From Legionella londiniensis (GTDB taxonomy: Bacteria; Pseudomonadota; Gammaproteobacteria; Legionellales; Legionellaceae): a stretch of 53,010 bases of DNA. The notes under the pieces were generated by a model. That model searched no databases and was not told the origin of the DNA. It saw nothing but the letters and a program-made list of their open reading frames with translations. The stretch is from positions 1-53,010 of the forward strand of contig NZ_LNYK01000019.1 of the NCBI RefSeq assembly GCF_001467825.1. Reading direction: 5' to 3'. The position numbers were made by a program, and so were the translations under genes. Below are positions 9,405 through 19,181 of this stretch, one piece after another. The number at the start of each line of letters is the position of its first letter. Within the stretch, counting starts at the first letter, position 1.

Positions 9405-10392
9405 AATTTTTCCTGTATCGCGCTATTGCTTTTTTTTGCTCGTCATAGGTTGCGGAAAAATGGTGGCTGCCATCGCCTTTGGCCACAAAGTATAAATAAT
9501 TGGTTGTATCTGGATGCGCTGCGGCAAAAATGGCTTCTTTACCCACCATGGCAATCGGTGCAGGAGGCAATCCTCGATTGCGGTAAGTATTATAGGGAGA
9601 ATCCACCTGCAAATGCTCGCGCGTCAGTTTGCCATGAAAATTCGACCCCATTGCGTAGATGACAGTAGGGTCCATTTGCAGCGGCATATTTTTGCGCAGG
9701 CGATTCACAATCACTCCTGCAATTAATTTTTTTTCATGAGGCAAAGCGGTTTCCTTTTCCAAGATGGAAGCCGTAATCAGCAATTCATAGGGCGACTTGT
9801 ATGGCAATCCTGGGCTTCGATTTTCCCAGGCGTCATTTAGAAATCGCTTAAGGTTTGCATGAGCCTGCAAAATCAAATCAATGCTTTGACTTCCTGCCTG
9901 ATAGTGATAGGTATCCGCGAGCAACAATCCCTCAGAACTTGGATAATCTTTGGCAATAATGTCCCAGTCCTGTTCTGCATACGTCAGATATTCCGCGGCC
10001 TTAAGATTTTTTTCTACCTGGAATTGGGTTGTTCCTTCAATGATGGTAAAGCTTTCTATCAATACATCGCCGGCAGCTACCCGCGCCAAAAATTGCATGG
10101 CTGATTCTTTGGGCATAATTTGATAGATACCTGCCTTGAGGCTCTGGGAGAGGCCCTGGAGACGAATCAGCGACAGATACAGAAATTCAGATTGGATCAA
10201 GCCATGGTTTTTTAAGCGGTGAACAAAAGAGGCAGCGGAAGTGTTTTTATCAACCGAAAACACAATTGGGGCGGCTCTTTCAGCTAACATAGGCTGATAA
10301 AGCCAGGCGATTGCATGTATTCCCAACGCCATGAGAATGATAAGCAAGGTGACGCTGGAAATAATAAAATACTTCAGCCAGCAACGCTTCAT
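9388..10392 (-). CDS. mltG: Endolytic murein transglycosylase MltG
   Basis: MltG (YceG) is an inner-membrane lytic transglycosylase that cuts nascent glycan strands and may set chain ends. An upstream in-frame codon would give 352 residues, but the ATG at 10392 is preceded by GGAGAAATC and begins directly at the membrane anchor (MKRCWLKYFIISSVTLLIIL), giving 334 residues. The catalytic region contains ASILEKET, with the family glutamate, then VIVNRLRKNMPLQMDPTVIYA, YNTYRNRGLPPAPI and a C-terminal HHFSATYDEQ. In E. coli pabC lies between fabF and this gene; here it is absent. Confidence 0.94.
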   Translation of the reverse strand: MKRCWLKYFIISSVTLLIILMALGIHAIAWLYQPMLAERAAPIVFSVDKNTSAASFVHRLKNHGLIQSEFLYLSLIRLQGLSQSLKAGIYQIMPKESAMQFLARVAAGDVLIESFTIIEGTTQFQVEKNLKAAEYLTYAEQDWDIIAKDYPSSEGLLLADTYHYQAGSQSIDLILQAHANLKRFLNDAWENRSPGLPYKSPYELLITASILEKETALPHEKKLIAGVIVNRLRKNMPLQMDPTVIYAMGSNFHGKLTREHLQVDSPYNTYRNRGLPPAPIAMVGKEAIFAAAHPDTTNYLYFVAKGDGSHHFSATYDEQKKAIARYRKNYDINF

Positions 10393-10461
10393 GATTTCTC
10401 CATGCTGCAGATAAGGGCAAAAATCATAATTTGCAGCTGCCAGCAACTAACCTGCAATCAA

Positions 10462-11703
10462 TCAGCTGATGCGTTTGAATAACAGACTGCCATTTGTGCC
10501 GCCAAAGCCCAGAGAGTTGCTCAGGGCATACTCGATGGTTCTTTCCTGAGGCTTATGAGCCACATAATTCAGATCGCATCCCTCATCAGGATTGTCAAGA
10601 TTAATTGTTGGAGGCGCAATTTGGTCACGAATAGCCAATACACTGAAAATCGCCTCAACAGCCCCAGCAGCTCCCAGCAAGTGACCGGTCATAGATTTGG
10701 TAGAACTCACTGCAAGATCATAGGCATGCTCTTTAAACACGCGCTTGATAGCCAGTGTTTCATTCAAATCATTTAAATAGGTAGAAGTACCGTGCGCGTT
10801 AATATAGTCCACCACAACAGGTGAAACACCGGCATCTGCAACAGCAATTGCCATAGCGCGCGCCGCACCGTCTGCGTCTTCATCGGGAGCAGTGATGTGA
10901 AAAGCATCCGCAGACATACCAAATCCGCATAATTCCGCATAAATTTTGGCACCGCGAGCCTTGGCACGCTCATATTCCTCAAGAACAAGAATGCCTGCAC
11001 CCTCTCCCATGACAAACCCGTCACGATCTTTGTCCCAGGGACGGGAAGCTTTTTCTGGTTCATCATTGCGCTTGGATAAAGAACGAACAGCAGAAAAACC
11101 AGCAAGACAAAGCGGCGTTGTGGTCATTTCCGCTCCGCCGCAAATCATGACATCTGCATCGCCATATGCAATCATCCGCCCGGCAAGCCCAATATTGTGA
11201 GTACCTGTTGTGCAGGCGGTAACGACTGAGATATTGGGCCCTTTTAAATGATGCTTAATGGAAATTTGGCCTGCGACCATATTAATGATGCCCGCTGGAA
11301 TAAAAAAGGGAGAAACCTTTCTTGGTCCGCCCTGCATTAATTTTTCCTGGTTATTGGTGATGGTTTGAATACCGCCAATGCCTGCTCCGACAGCCACACC
11401 AGCACGATAGGATAACTCATCGTCAATCGTTAGATTGGCATCTTTAATTGCCTCATCAGCAGCCACCATTCCGTATTGCGTAAATAAATCCATTTTACGC
11501 GCTTCTCTAAGCGGCATATGCTCTTCAACGTTAAAGTTTTTGACTTTAGCCCATATTTTGGTTGTATAGTCGCTGGTATCAAACTCGTCTACCAGGCCAA
11601 CGCCACTTACACCTGCCAAAATATTACGCCAGGTTTCCTCAACATTTAAACCCACGGGGGTCAACATACCTATACCGGTGACTACAACACGCCGCTTATT
11701 CAA
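10462..11703 (-). CDS. fabF: 3-oxoacyl-[acyl-carrier-protein] synthase II (TTG start)
   Basis: FabF condenses malonyl-ACP with acyl-ACP during fatty acid elongation. The catalytic triad is visible: Cys in [12 protein letters not shown], His in [12 protein letters not shown] and His in [16 protein letters not shown]; the C-terminus ends [13 protein letters not shown]. No ATG is available near the start. AGGAG lies seven bases before a TTG at 11703, and starting there gives [13 protein letters not shown], aligned with the E. coli start, and a length of 413 residues, the E. coli length. A longer frame from a TTG at 11718 would place the ribosome-binding site inside the gene. Lies 23 bases after acpP. 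Confidence 0.96.
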   Translation of the reverse strand: MNKRRVVVTGIGMLTPVGLNVEETWRNILAGVSGVGLVDEFDTSDYTTKIWAKVKNFNVEEHMPLREARKMDLFTQYGMVAADEAIKDANLTIDDELSYRAGVAVGAGIGGIQTITNNQEKLMQGGPRKVSPFFIPAGIINMVAGQISIKHHLKGPNISVVTACTTGTHNIGLAGRMIAYGDADVMICGGAEMTTTPLCLAGFSAVRSLSKRNDEPEKASRPWDKDRDGFVMGEGAGILVLEEYERAKARGAKIYAELCGFGMSADAFHITAPDEDADGAARAMAIAVADAGVSPVVVDYINAHGTSTYLNDLNETLAIKRVFKEHAYDLAVSSTKSMTGHLLGAAGAVEAIFSVLAIRDQIAPPTINLDNPDEGCDLNYVAHKPQERTIEYALSNSLGFGGTNGSLLFKRIS

Positions 11704-11726
11704 TGAATAACTCCTCAAAATCAGGA

Positions 11727-11975
11727 TTAGGCTTCTTCTTTATTTAGATTGGCCTCAATATAATCAATGGCTTCTTGAATCGTTGTGATTTTTTCAGCTT
11801 TCTCATCAGGAATCTCGGTCTCAAACTCTTCCTCAAGAGCCATAACCAGTTCAACTGTGTCCAGGGAATCTGCACCCAAATCGTCTACAAAGGAAGCATC
11901 GTTTTTTAATTCTTCTTCTTTTACTCCCAATTGTTCAACGACAATTTTGCGAACTCTCTCTTCTACAGTACTCAT
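11727..11975 (-). CDS. acpP: Acyl carrier protein
   Basis: AcpP carries growing acyl chains on a 4'-phosphopantetheine arm. The 82-residue acidic protein has the attachment motif [18 protein letters not shown], with the modified serine near residue 38. The ATG at 11975 with AGAGGAAA upstream is chosen over an earlier in-frame codon at 11996, since [12 protein letters not shown] matches the family start. It sits between fabG and fabF as in E. coli, with 145 bases upstream that may hold a separate promoter, fitting the high ACP level cells need. Confidence 0.97.
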   Translation of the reverse strand: MSTVEERVRKIVVEQLGVKEEELKNDASFVDDLGADSLDTVELVMALEEEFETEIPDEKAEKITTIQEAIDYIEANLNKEEA

Positions 11976-12018
11976 AACTTGTATTTCCTCTTTCAATTAT
12001 AAAAAAATAATGTTGGCT

Positions 12019-12046
12019 AGTTTATTCGATTCTTCAGATAACGCAA
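12019..12046 (-). promoter_or_regulatory. Candidate acpP promoter
   Basis: On the minus strand TTGCGT (complement of 12041-12046) and TAAACT (complement of 12019-12024) are 16 bases apart, about 45 bases before the acpP start. A dedicated acpP promoter is known in E. coli; the -10 here is imperfect. Confidence 0.35.
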
Positions 12047-12120
12047 GTTTAAAATCCAATAATTTTATGGTTAAATTTTAGCCAACCCAGGGTAACAGGT
12101 CAATCCATCCGGTTTTTAAA

Positions 12121-12864
12121 TCAATTCATATACATGCCGCCATTGACGTGGATGGTTTCCCCTGTGATATACCTTGCGCTGTCGGAAGCCAGAAATGCAA
12201 CCGCTTCGGCAATATCTTCAACTGCACCAAAACGACGTAAGGGAATCCGCTTCAGCATTTCTTCCTTAACCATATCCGGCAAGGCTGCTGTCATATCCGT
12301 ATCAATAAAACCAGGCGCTACCACATTCACGGTAATTCCCCTGCTTCCTATTTCCTGGGCAAGCGACTTGGAAAATCCAATTAGCCCGGCTTTGGCAGCC
12401 GTGTAGTTAGTTTGCCCCGAATTACCGCTGGCTCCTACTACCGAACCAATGCTGATGATCCTGCCCCAGCGGGCACGAAACATGGATTTAAGACAGGCTT
12501 TAGTCAGCCGGTATACAGCGTTTAAATTAGTTTCAATAACCCGATACCACTCTTCATCATCCATGCGCAGCAATAAATTATCACAGGTGATGCCTGCGTT
12601 ATTTACGAGAATTTCAGGCTGTTTTTCTTCATCAGCCAATCTGGTCATTAGATTTTCAACACTTTCTTTTTGAGTCACATCAAGCACCATGCCTGCGCCT
12701 GATAAATTCTCCTGTTGCAGATACTCCTGAATGGCATCTGCACCCTTCTCGGATGTTGCAGTACCGACTACAAAAGCGCCGCCCTTTGCCAGAGTTAACG
12801 CAATCGCCTTGCCTATGCCGCGGCTGGCGCCAGTAACCAATACTTTCTTATCCTTTAAACTCAT
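12121..12864 (-). CDS. fabG: 3-oxoacyl-[acyl-carrier-protein] reductase
   Basis: NADPH-dependent reductase of the beta-keto group in fatty acid elongation. This 247-residue short-chain dehydrogenase has the cofactor motif TGASRGIGKA near the N-terminus, NNAG, and the catalytic Ser (ISIGSVVGASGNSGQ), Tyr and Lys (YTAAKAGLIGFSK). The C-terminus GETIHVNGGMYMN is characteristic of FabG. It follows fabD by 11 bases and precedes acpP, the conserved order. Confidence 0.96.
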   Translation of the reverse strand: MSLKDKKVLVTGASRGIGKAIALTLAKGGAFVVGTATSEKGADAIQEYLQQENLSGAGMVLDVTQKESVENLMTRLADEEKQPEILVNNAGITCDNLLLRMDDEEWYRVIETNLNAVYRLTKACLKSMFRARWGRIISIGSVVGASGNSGQTNYTAAKAGLIGFSKSLAQEIGSRGITVNVVAPGFIDTDMTAALPDMVKEEMLKRIPLRRFGAVEDIAEAVAFLASDSARYITGETIHVNGGMYMN

Positions 12865-12875
12865 TCACTCATCCC

Positions 12876-13823
12876 CTAACTTACAGTTTCTAATTTGGTT
12901 AATGCTGTCTCCAGAGAAAGAGGATCATGGACACTAACAGGAGTCAAAGTTTTATCAATACGCCTGATAAGCCCGCTTAACACATTCCCGGGACCACACT
13001 CAAAGATGGTTTCAACGCCCTGCTGCTTCATCAGTTGAATGGTTTCAACCCAGCGCACCGGCCGATATAATTGTTCCTTCAGAAGTTTTTTTATCTGATC
13101 TGCCGCTTGATACAGGCTCACGTCAACATTGCTGATCACAGGAACCACAGGCGGTTTGAATTCTGCCTGTTCTAAAAATTCAGCAAAAAGCTCAGCCGCA
13201 CGCGTGAGCAATGGACAGTGGCATGGAACGCTCACCGGAATAATTTTAGCCATACGCGCCCCTTGCTTTTCCGCAAGCGCTATGGCCTCGGTAACCGCAG
13301 GCGTGTGTCCTGCAATCACTACTTGCCCAATCGCATTATAGTTAGCCGGGATTACAATTTGATTGTGACTGCTTGCTTCCTGACATAGCATGTCAACCGT
13401 ATCATCGGGCAAGCCGATGATCGCTGCCATTGCGCCCTCACCAAGAGGGATAGTTTCCTGCATTAACTGCCCCCGCTTGGATACCAGAAAAGCAGCGTCA
13501 GATAAGCTTATGGCTTCAGCACAAACCAAAGCCGCGTATTCGCCAAGGCTATGGCCGGCCATCATCGCAGGCCGGATGGCCTTTTGGCTCTGCAGCGTTT
13601 TATAAACCGCAACATCAGCGGCAAGCATCGCAACCTGGGTGTATTCTGTTTGGTTGAGCTTCCCGTCTGGATCTTCCTGTACCATCTTCCAGACGTCATA
13701 TCCTATTCGTTCCGAGACCTCGCCAAACAGCTCAGTCACTATGGAATACTGGCTGGCAAGCGTTTTAAGCATTCCAACAGATTGCGAACCCTGTCCGGGA
13801 AAAACAAAAGCCATATTCAACAT
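12876..13823 (-). CDS. fabD: Malonyl-CoA:ACP transacylase
   Basis: Transfers malonyl groups from CoA to ACP, supplying the extender for FabH and FabF. The 315-residue protein starts AFVFPGQGSQSVGM and has the nucleophile elbow GHSLGEYAALV and the PVSVPCHCPLL segment with the catalytic histidine; ECGPGNVLSGL lies near the C-terminus. GAGGAT upstream supports the first ATG rather than the one three codons later. It lies 61 bases after fabH. Confidence 0.95.
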   Translation of the reverse strand: MLNMAFVFPGQGSQSVGMLKTLASQYSIVTELFGEVSERIGYDVWKMVQEDPDGKLNQTEYTQVAMLAADVAVYKTLQSQKAIRPAMMAGHSLGEYAALVCAEAISLSDAAFLVSKRGQLMQETIPLGEGAMAAIIGLPDDTVDMLCQEASSHNQIVIPANYNAIGQVVIAGHTPAVTEAIALAEKQGARMAKIIPVSVPCHCPLLTRAAELFAEFLEQAEFKPPVVPVISNVDVSLYQAADQIKKLLKEQLYRPVRWVETIQLMKQQGVETIFECGPGNVLSGLIRRIDKTLTPVSVHDPLSLETALTKLETVS

Positions 13824-13884
13824 CAGTTAACGATCCTCTCAGTTATTGTTCATATTGCCATGCAGAATCTGTAACCCAAAGATT

Positions 13885-14838
13885 TCAATAGCGTATTACC
13901 ATGGCGCCCCAAGTCATGCCGCCACCAAACGATTCCAGAAGCAATAAATCGCCGCGTTTGATGCGCTTTTCCCGGATTGAATAATCCAACGCCAGGGGAA
14001 TCGATGCTGCAGAAGTGTTGCCCTGATGTTTGATCGTCACAATCACCTGCGACATCGGGAGCGACAATTTTTTGGCAATTGCCTGAATGATACGGATATT
14101 TGCCTGATGCGGAACCAGCCATTTAATATCAGACTTTTGCAGGTTACTTTGCTCTAACACTTCATCAACAATTTCACCCATGATATTAACTGCGATTTTA
14201 AAAACCTCATTGCCGCGCATCCCTATCAATGGTCTTGAACCATCTGAATTATGGGTAGCATAGGTAAGAAGGCTTCCCTCATCATAGGATGAATGCAAGA
14301 CACTGCCGATTATCCCCTGCTCTTCTTTAGCGCTGAGTACCAAAGCGCCTGCCCCGTCACCGAACAAAACGCAGGTTGACCTGTCATTCCAATCTACGGC
14401 ACGGGACATGCTTTCGCTGCCAACAACCAGAACATGCCTTGCATTGCCGGCGCTGATGTATTGCCTGGCCAGATCCATTGCGTATACAAAACCGCTACAG
14501 GCAGCACCGATATCAAATGCAGGGATTGGTCGGGTAATCTGCAATGCATGTTGCACGTGACAGGCCATGCTTGGAAAAAAATGGTCAGGAGTACAGGTTG
14601 CAACGACAATTAAATCAATTTCATCGGCAGCAAGTCCTGATGACTCAAGGGCTTGCTTAGCAGCCTTGCCTGCCATGAAAGAAGTGGTTTCATGCGCTGC
14701 TGCAATATGCCTGCTGCTGATTCCTGTACGCGTCAATATCCATTCATCGCTGGTATCCAACATGGTTTCCAATTCTTTGTTGGTGAGCTCTCGTTCCGGT
14801 AAATAACTTCCGGTACCGCTGATTACCGCATTCTTCAT
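13885..14838 (-). CDS. fabH: 3-oxoacyl-[acyl-carrier-protein] synthase III
   Basis: FabH starts fatty acid synthesis by condensing acetyl-CoA with malonyl-ACP. The 317-residue thiolase-fold protein shows the catalytic Cys in [13 protein letters not shown], the His in [11 protein letters not shown] and the Asn in [15 protein letters not shown]. Its start overlaps the plsX stop as ATGA, so translation is probably coupled. Confidence 0.96.
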   Translation of the reverse strand: MKNAVISGTGSYLPERELTNKELETMLDTSDEWILTRTGISSRHIAAAHETTSFMAGKAAKQALESSGLAADEIDLIVVATCTPDHFFPSMACHVQHALQITRPIPAFDIGAACSGFVYAMDLARQYISAGNARHVLVVGSESMSRAVDWNDRSTCVLFGDGAGALVLSAKEEQGIIGSVLHSSYDEGSLLTYATHNSDGSRPLIGMRGNEVFKIAVNIMGEIVDEVLEQSNLQKSDIKWLVPHQANIRIIQAIAKKLSLPMSQVIVTIKHQGNTSAASIPLALDYSIREKRIKRGDLLLLESFGGGMTWGAMVIRY

Positions 14839-15869
14839 AACAACAAACCTTGATTGATGAAGTTCGTGATTTGGACGCGCACCAAATCAACCACATTATT
14901 CTTAACCTGCAACACCGCTTCTTCGATTGCATGCTGAAATGCCAACTCGTTAGCGCCGCCGTGACTTTTAACGACGATCCCATTTAAGCCAAGCATGCTC
15001 GCGCCATTATATCGGGCAGGATCCATGCGTTTTTTAAGGTGTGATAAAGCTGGAAATGCAACAAAACCGGCTAATTTAGCCATCCAGTTTCGTGTGAAGG
15101 ATTCTTTAAGAAGAGAAAGCATTAATTTTGCAAGGCCCTCGCTGGCTTTCAAAGCGGCATTACCGACAAAACCATCACAAACGACCAAATCCACATCACC
15201 GGTATAAAATTGATCTCCTTCAACATAACCGATGTAATTCATCACGCTGCATTCAGCAAGCATATGAGCGGTGCGCTTGACCTGATCGTTTCCTTTGATT
15301 TCTTCAACCCCGATATTTAACAAACCAATTTTTGGCTTTGGTTTATTATCCAACGCCTGAATCAAGGCAGACCCCATAATGGCAAACTGGAAGAGATGCT
15401 CAGCGCATGAATCGACATTGGCGCCAAGATCGATAACCCGGGTCTTGCCTTTTACAGTGGGAAGTTCCGTAATAATTGCGGGCCTGTCAATTCCTGGCAG
15501 TGTTTTTAACACAAATCTGGCCGTAGCCATTAATGCCCCGGTATTTCCAGCACTGACGCAAGCTTGAGCTTTGCCGTCTTTGATCAGATTAAGAGCCACG
15601 CGCATGGAAGAATCTTTCTTGTTACGCAAGGCATGCGAAGGTAATTCGTCCATAGAGACAACTTCTGAAGCATGGACAATAGAAAATTGCCGGCTGGATG
15701 CCATGTTCTCTTTCTTTAAATATTTGTCAATCTTATCGTGATCGCCGACTAATATTAACTTGAGATCAGGGTTGTTTTTAATAGCGCGGATGCAAGCCGG
15801 GATCACGACATTCAAGCCATGATCCCCCCCCATCGCATCAACAGCAATGGTAATGGTGTTCAAAGGCAT
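14835..15869 (-). CDS. plsX: Phosphate acyltransferase PlsX
   Basis: PlsX makes acyl-phosphate from acyl-ACP, feeding the first step of phospholipid synthesis at the membrane. The 344-residue protein opens [20 protein letters not shown], the family hallmark, and contains [30 protein letters not shown] and GVVVKSHG-type ([10 protein letters not shown]) motifs in the usual order. It overlaps the rpmF stop by one base (TAATG) and the fabH start by four. Confidence 0.97.
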   Translation of the reverse strand: MPLNTITIAVDAMGGDHGLNVVIPACIRAIKNNPDLKLILVGDHDKIDKYLKKENMASSRQFSIVHASEVVSMDELPSHALRNKKDSSMRVALNLIKDGKAQACVSAGNTGALMATARFVLKTLPGIDRPAIITELPTVKGKTRVIDLGANVDSCAEHLFQFAIMGSALIQALDNKPKPKIGLLNIGVEEIKGNDQVKRTAHMLAECSVMNYIGYVEGDQFYTGDVDLVVCDGFVGNAALKASEGLAKLMLSLLKESFTRNWMAKLAGFVAFPALSHLKKRMDPARYNGASMLGLNGIVVKSHGGANELAFQHAIEEAVLQVKNNVVDLVRVQITNFINQGLLL

Positions 15870-16066
15870 TACTCTTCATCTAGTTCGTAGGCATTTTCAG
15901 TATCAAGAACTTTACGGCCGCGGTAATAACCGTCCGGAGTGATATGGTGGCGAAGATGAGTCTCACCGGTTGTTGGGTCCACAGAAAGGGTAGGTTTTTT
16001 TAGTGCATCATGTGAACGGCGCATATCTCGGCGAGAGCGCGATTTTTTATTTTGTTGAACAGCCAT
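15869..16066 (-). CDS. rpmF: 50S ribosomal protein L32
   Basis: A 65-residue basic ribosomal protein starting [20 protein letters not shown]. The ATG at 16066 with AGGAG upstream is the correct start; an earlier in-frame codon adds six unconserved residues. The four-cysteine zinc site of some L32 proteins is absent, as in many gammaproteobacteria. First gene of the rpmF-plsX-fab series. Confidence 0.96.
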   Translation of the reverse strand: MAVQQNKKSRSRRDMRRSHDALKKPTLSVDPTTGETHLRHHITPDGYYRGRKVLDTENAYELDEE

Positions 16067-16104
16067 TGTATTACTCCTAAACAATTTGTTTTCATAAGGT
16101 CGAA

Positions 16105-16133
16105 ATATTACCCATTTTTTTTTTGCAATCCAA
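16105..16133 (-). promoter_or_regulatory. Sigma-70-type promoter for rpmF-plsX-fab
   Basis: On the minus strand TTGGAT (complement of 16128-16133) and TAATAT (complement of 16105-16110) are separated by exactly 17 bases, with a run of ten A in the spacer. Initiation would fall near 16098, about 30 bases before the rpmF start, and downstream of yceD, so the ribosomal and lipid genes can be expressed apart from yceD. Confidence 0.55.
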
Positions 16134-16229
16134 GTATTGCAGAATAAATTCTTCGTAAAGTATTTAAAATTGGTAGATTTTAAATCATAAATCAGGCAGA
16201 GTCCATGTTGCAGCTTAAAACCCCGGATA

Positions 16230-16649
16230 TCAAGCCTTAAGATATTCCCTGATTTCTGTGTGGCAGTGCTGAATATCCTCGTGCTTTTCAGGTAAGAACA
16301 AATGCAGATCGTCTGTTAGAATATCCAGTAAATTAATCTGCGTATTTTCGATCACCATGCAATCGAATTGTTCCATCAGCCTTTCAGCCGTGGAATCAGA
16401 ATCACAGACCGCAAGTTCAGTCTTATGATGATATTCATACTCAAATGGATGAGCGCAGCGTTGGCACGTGATGCTTAGCGTGCCTTTGGTATCCATGAAC
16501 AACAAATAATAGCTGTCCTGTTTATGGACCTCAAAAGAGCAGCTTAAGCGACACGGGGCACATACGTGCACAGGCATCCGTTCCATGATATCAGCAGTAA
16601 CATTCACTGTTTCCCGGCTTAAGGCCTGAGTTTTCAAACAAATTTTCAT
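16230..16649 (-). CDS. yceD: YceD/DUF177 family protein (23S rRNA accumulation)
   Basis: YceD proteins are needed for normal 23S rRNA accumulation and sit upstream of rpmF in many bacteria, as here. The protein has the paired cysteines CAPCRLSC (about residues 32-39) and [11 protein letters not shown], the latter typical of DUF177. The ATG at 16649 gives 139 residues; an earlier TTG at 16658 adds three. No strong ribosome-binding site is visible. A 163-base gap containing a promoter separates it from rpmF. Confidence 0.88.
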   Translation of the reverse strand: MKICLKTQALSRETVNVTADIMERMPVHVCAPCRLSCSFEVHKQDSYYLLFMDTKGTLSITCQRCAHPFEYEYHHKTELAVCDSDSTAERLMEQFDCMVIENTQINLLDILTDDLHLFLPEKHEDIQHCHTEIREYLKA

Positions 16650-16831
16650 AATAAACAAAATAATAAAAAAGACCTGTTTTCAAGTTGCAAAAAACTCTCT
16701 GAATTGCGAAACAAAATTCGCAATAACAGCTTTAAAAAGTTGTCTTGCAAAAGAAAACCGTATTTGTATCCATGTTAAGTATAGCGTAAAATAACTAAAT
16801 TTTATACATTTTAATATTATACTTAATTCAT

Positions 16832-17917
16832 ATGAGTCAAAAAGTCATAGTCGGCATGTCAGGAGGAGTTGACTCTTCCATTGCAGCCTGGTTGCTTCTC
16901 GAGCAAGGCTACCAGGTAGAAGGTTTATTCATGAAGAACTGGGAAATGGATGACAAGGATGGTTATTGTGCTGCCGCCCAGGATTTGAACGATGCGCGCG
17001 CGGTGTGCGAACAATTGCAGATCCCGCTCCATAGCGTGAATTTTTCAAACGAATACTATCAACGCGTCTTTAATCATTTTCTCAATGAATACGAAAAAGG
17101 CCGAACACCCAATCCTGATGTGCTTTGCAATAAAGAAATTAAATTTAATGCCTTTTTAAACCACGCCATGTCATTAGGCGCGGATCTGATTGCGACAGGA
17201 CATTATGCGCGCGTACAGGTTAAAAACGGGCATGGCCAGTTGTTCAAGGCAAAAGATCGGGAAAAAGATCAAACCTATTTTCTCCATGCTGTTGATACTG
17301 AAGCATTGGGTAAAACCCTCTTTCCTGTCGGGGATTATCTAAAATCAGAAGTTCGTGATTTTGCAAAAAAATTAAATTTGATCAACCATGATAAAAAAGA
17401 CTCCACAGGAATTTGTTTTATCGGCGAAAAACGATTCAAGTCTTTTTTAAATGAATACATGCTTGCCAAACCCGGGCCAATAAAAACTACCCTGGGAGAA
17501 ACCATTGGCAAGCATGATGGTTTGATGTTTTTTACCTTAGGACAACGCCAGGGGTTAGGTATAGGCGGCCTCCGAGAAGGCAATGATGAACCCTGGTATG
17601 TGGTGGACAAGGATATCAGCAGCAATAGCTTGATAGTAGCCCAGGGCAGCCAGCACCCGATGTTGTATGCGCAAGGCCTCATCTGTGGGCCTGTGCATTG
17701 GCTAACTCAATCTGACTGCCAGATGCCTTTAACCTGTTATGCGAAAACGCGTTATCGCCAATCTGAACAGGCCTGCGTGGTGTCGCCTGCTGATGGCGAT
17801 GAGCATTACGTCATGTTTTCAACGCCGCAGAGAGCCATTACTCCCGGACAATACATTGTTTTCTATGATAAAAACCAGTGTTTAGGCGGTGCTACAATTG
17901 AACAAATCATACGGTAA
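16832..17917 (+). CDS. mnmA: tRNA-specific 2-thiouridylase MnmA
   Basis: MnmA thiolates U34 of tRNA-Lys, -Glu and -Gln using ATP and a relayed sulfur. The 361-residue protein begins with the PP-loop GMSGGVDSS (residues 8-16). The two catalytic cysteines are present: Cys99 in [12 protein letters not shown] and Cys195 in [10 protein letters not shown]. The C-terminal barrel has [18 protein letters not shown]. It is transcribed away from yceD; a 173-base AT-rich gap between them would carry both promoters. Confidence 0.97.
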   Translation: MSQKVIVGMSGGVDSSIAAWLLLEQGYQVEGLFMKNWEMDDKDGYCAAAQDLNDARAVCEQLQIPLHSVNFSNEYYQRVFNHFLNEYEKGRTPNPDVLCNKEIKFNAFLNHAMSLGADLIATGHYARVQVKNGHGQLFKAKDREKDQTYFLHAVDTEALGKTLFPVGDYLKSEVRDFAKKLNLINHDKKDSTGICFIGEKRFKSFLNEYMLAKPGPIKTTLGETIGKHDGLMFFTLGQRQGLGIGGLREGNDEPWYVVDKDISSNSLIVAQGSQHPMLYAQGLICGPVHWLTQSDCQMPLTCYAKTRYRQSEQACVVSPADGDEHYVMFSTPQRAITPGQYIVFYDKNQCLGGATIEQIIR

Positions 17918-17922
17918 TCATG

Positions 17923-17928
17923 TATAAT
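17923..17928 (+). promoter_or_regulatory. Candidate -10 box for erpA
   Basis: TATAAT just after the mnmA stop, about 55 bases before erpA. The best upstream hexamer, TTGAAC at 17898-17903, is 19 bases away, longer than optimal, so a weak or activator-assisted promoter is possible. Confidence 0.35.
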
Positions 17929-17983
17929 ATACTTATGTATCGCAAGTTTTGAACCATTCATCTTTTTTATATATGGAGTCGAC

Positions 17984-18388
17984 ATGACCCAGGTCAATTT
18001 TTCATCCAATTCAGAAACCGGTGTTTATTTTTCAGTCAGCGCCGCAGATAAGGTTGCCGCGCTTATTGCAGAGGAAGAAAATCCTAATTTGCATTTGCGC
18101 GTGTACATCACAGGTGGCGGATGCTCTGGTTTTCAATACGGATTCACCTTTGACGAAACGATTCAGGATGACGACACAGTTATTGAACAACACTGTTCTA
18201 ACGGCCAAAACTCAGTAAAATTACTGATAGATTCGATGAGCTATCAATATCTGCAAAACGCTGAAATTGATTACATCCAAAATATTCAGGGTGAACAATT
18301 TGTCATCCGCAACCCCAATGCTAAAACCACCTGCGGGTGCGGCTCTTCTTTCAGCATAGGTGATGAGGATGATGAATCCCTCGCATAG
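17984..18388 (+). CDS. erpA: Iron-sulfur cluster insertion protein ErpA
   Basis: A-type carrier that delivers Fe-S clusters to target enzymes such as those of isoprenoid synthesis. The 134-residue protein has the three conserved cysteines: [11 protein letters not shown] and TTCGCGSSF (C-x-C pair). The N-terminal half begins [24 protein letters not shown] precedes the ATG. It converges with the L,D-transpeptidase gene after 31 bases. Confidence 0.93.
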   Translation: MTQVNFSSNSETGVYFSVSAADKVAALIAEEENPNLHLRVYITGGGCSGFQYGFTFDETIQDDDTVIEQHCSNGQNSVKLLIDSMSYQYLQNAEIDYIQNIQGEQFVIRNPNAKTTCGCGSSFSIGDEDDESLA

Positions 18389-18419
18389 AATCGCTGTTCG
18401 AAAGCAAATCAGCTTCTTC

Positions 18420-18944
18420 TCAATAGGGTTGGACCACTACTTTTGAACCGATGTGTAAAAAATTCTGATGAAGCCAGCGGGCATCATGGGGTTTGACCCG
18501 GATGCACCCGTGGCTTGCGTTGTAGTTTGGCACATCAGGAGAACCGTGGATGGCATAGTATTTGCTGAAAAACATGCAATAAGGCATGGGCGCGCCACCT
18601 CTTCCTACCGGATAGCGGCTGGAACGGCAGCTTGGCCCACGTTTGCTGATAATTCGGTAAGTGCCGGTAGGCGTTCTGCATGAGCGCTTGACATCCGGAC
18701 AGTAACTTCTACCCCCTGAACCTCTTCCCGTTCTGATTACTCGCCCGTTTTTAACAGCTTTCCAGCGCAACGTTTTTGGATTATAAATAAAAGTATTGAC
18801 TGCCAATAGACCAATTGGTTTAGCAAGGAAAATATCCTTGCCTTGGATTGTATTTGCCTGCAACAAATTTGAATGAAGAAATAAACCTGCGCCGATAATG
18901 AAAGGGACAATCAATGGATGGCTGGATAGACGCTTTTCTTCCAT
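18420..18944 (-). CDS. L,D-transpeptidase, YkuD domain, exported (EnhA-like)
   Basis: YkuD enzymes make 3-3 peptidoglycan crosslinks or attach proteins to the wall in the periplasm. The 174-residue protein has a basic N-terminus and a hydrophobic segment (about residues 10-29), a signal peptide or anchor, then the catalytic signature with His133 (AIHGSP) and SHGCIR at 144-149, where Cys147 is the nucleophile. Extra cysteines (YCPDVKRSC, PSCRSS, YC) suggest disulfides. Legionella 'enhanced entry' EnhA proteins belong to this family; the resemblance in layout is inference. An inverted repeat lies just before the start. Confidence 0.9.
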   Translation of the reverse strand: MEEKRLSSHPLIVPFIIGAGLFLHSNLLQANTIQGKDIFLAKPIGLLAVNTFIYNPKTLRWKAVKNGRVIRTGRGSGGRSYCPDVKRSCRTPTGTYRIISKRGPSCRSSRYPVGRGGAPMPYCMFFSKYYAIHGSPDVPNYNASHGCIRVKPHDARWLHQNFLHIGSKVVVQPY

Positions 18945-18959
18945 GACTTATCCTGTATC

Positions 18960-18989
18960 TTGTACTATTGTCTTAAAATAATAGTACAA
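18960..18989 (-). promoter_or_regulatory. Inverted repeat upstream of the L,D-transpeptidase
   Basis: TTGTACTATT at 18960-18969 and AATAGTACAA at 18980-18989 are a perfect 10-base inverted repeat with a 10-base spacer, ending 16 bases before the ATG. Arm centres are 20 bases apart, two helical turns, the spacing of a dimeric repressor site overlapping a promoter; it could also form an RNA hairpin in the leader. Confidence 0.45.
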
Positions 18990-19100
18990 TAATTTTACAT
19001 ATTAAAGTTATTTAAACTTGTTTGTTTAATTATTAATATCAAATACTGTATTTAAGGGCGGAGAGTTTTTCAAACGTGAACAGCTTGGATAGAGGGTAAA

Positions 19101-19181
19101 TCAAGCGACATGGAGATCAATTTCCTGCATTTTGGCGCCAAATTCGATGAAATAACCTGCTATGTCGATTTTTCTTCCCAT
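19101..19181 (-). CDS. Possible 26-aa small ORF overlapping the end of dnaQ
   Basis: A short ORF starts inside the last codons of dnaQ in another frame (MGRKIDIAGYFIEFGAKMQE and six more residues) with AGGGA about nine bases upstream. It ends 59 bases after the dnaQ stop. The composition looks protein-like, but the length is too short to trust without comparison. Confidence 0.22.
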   Translation of the reverse strand: MGRKIDIAGYFIEFGAKMQEIDLHVA

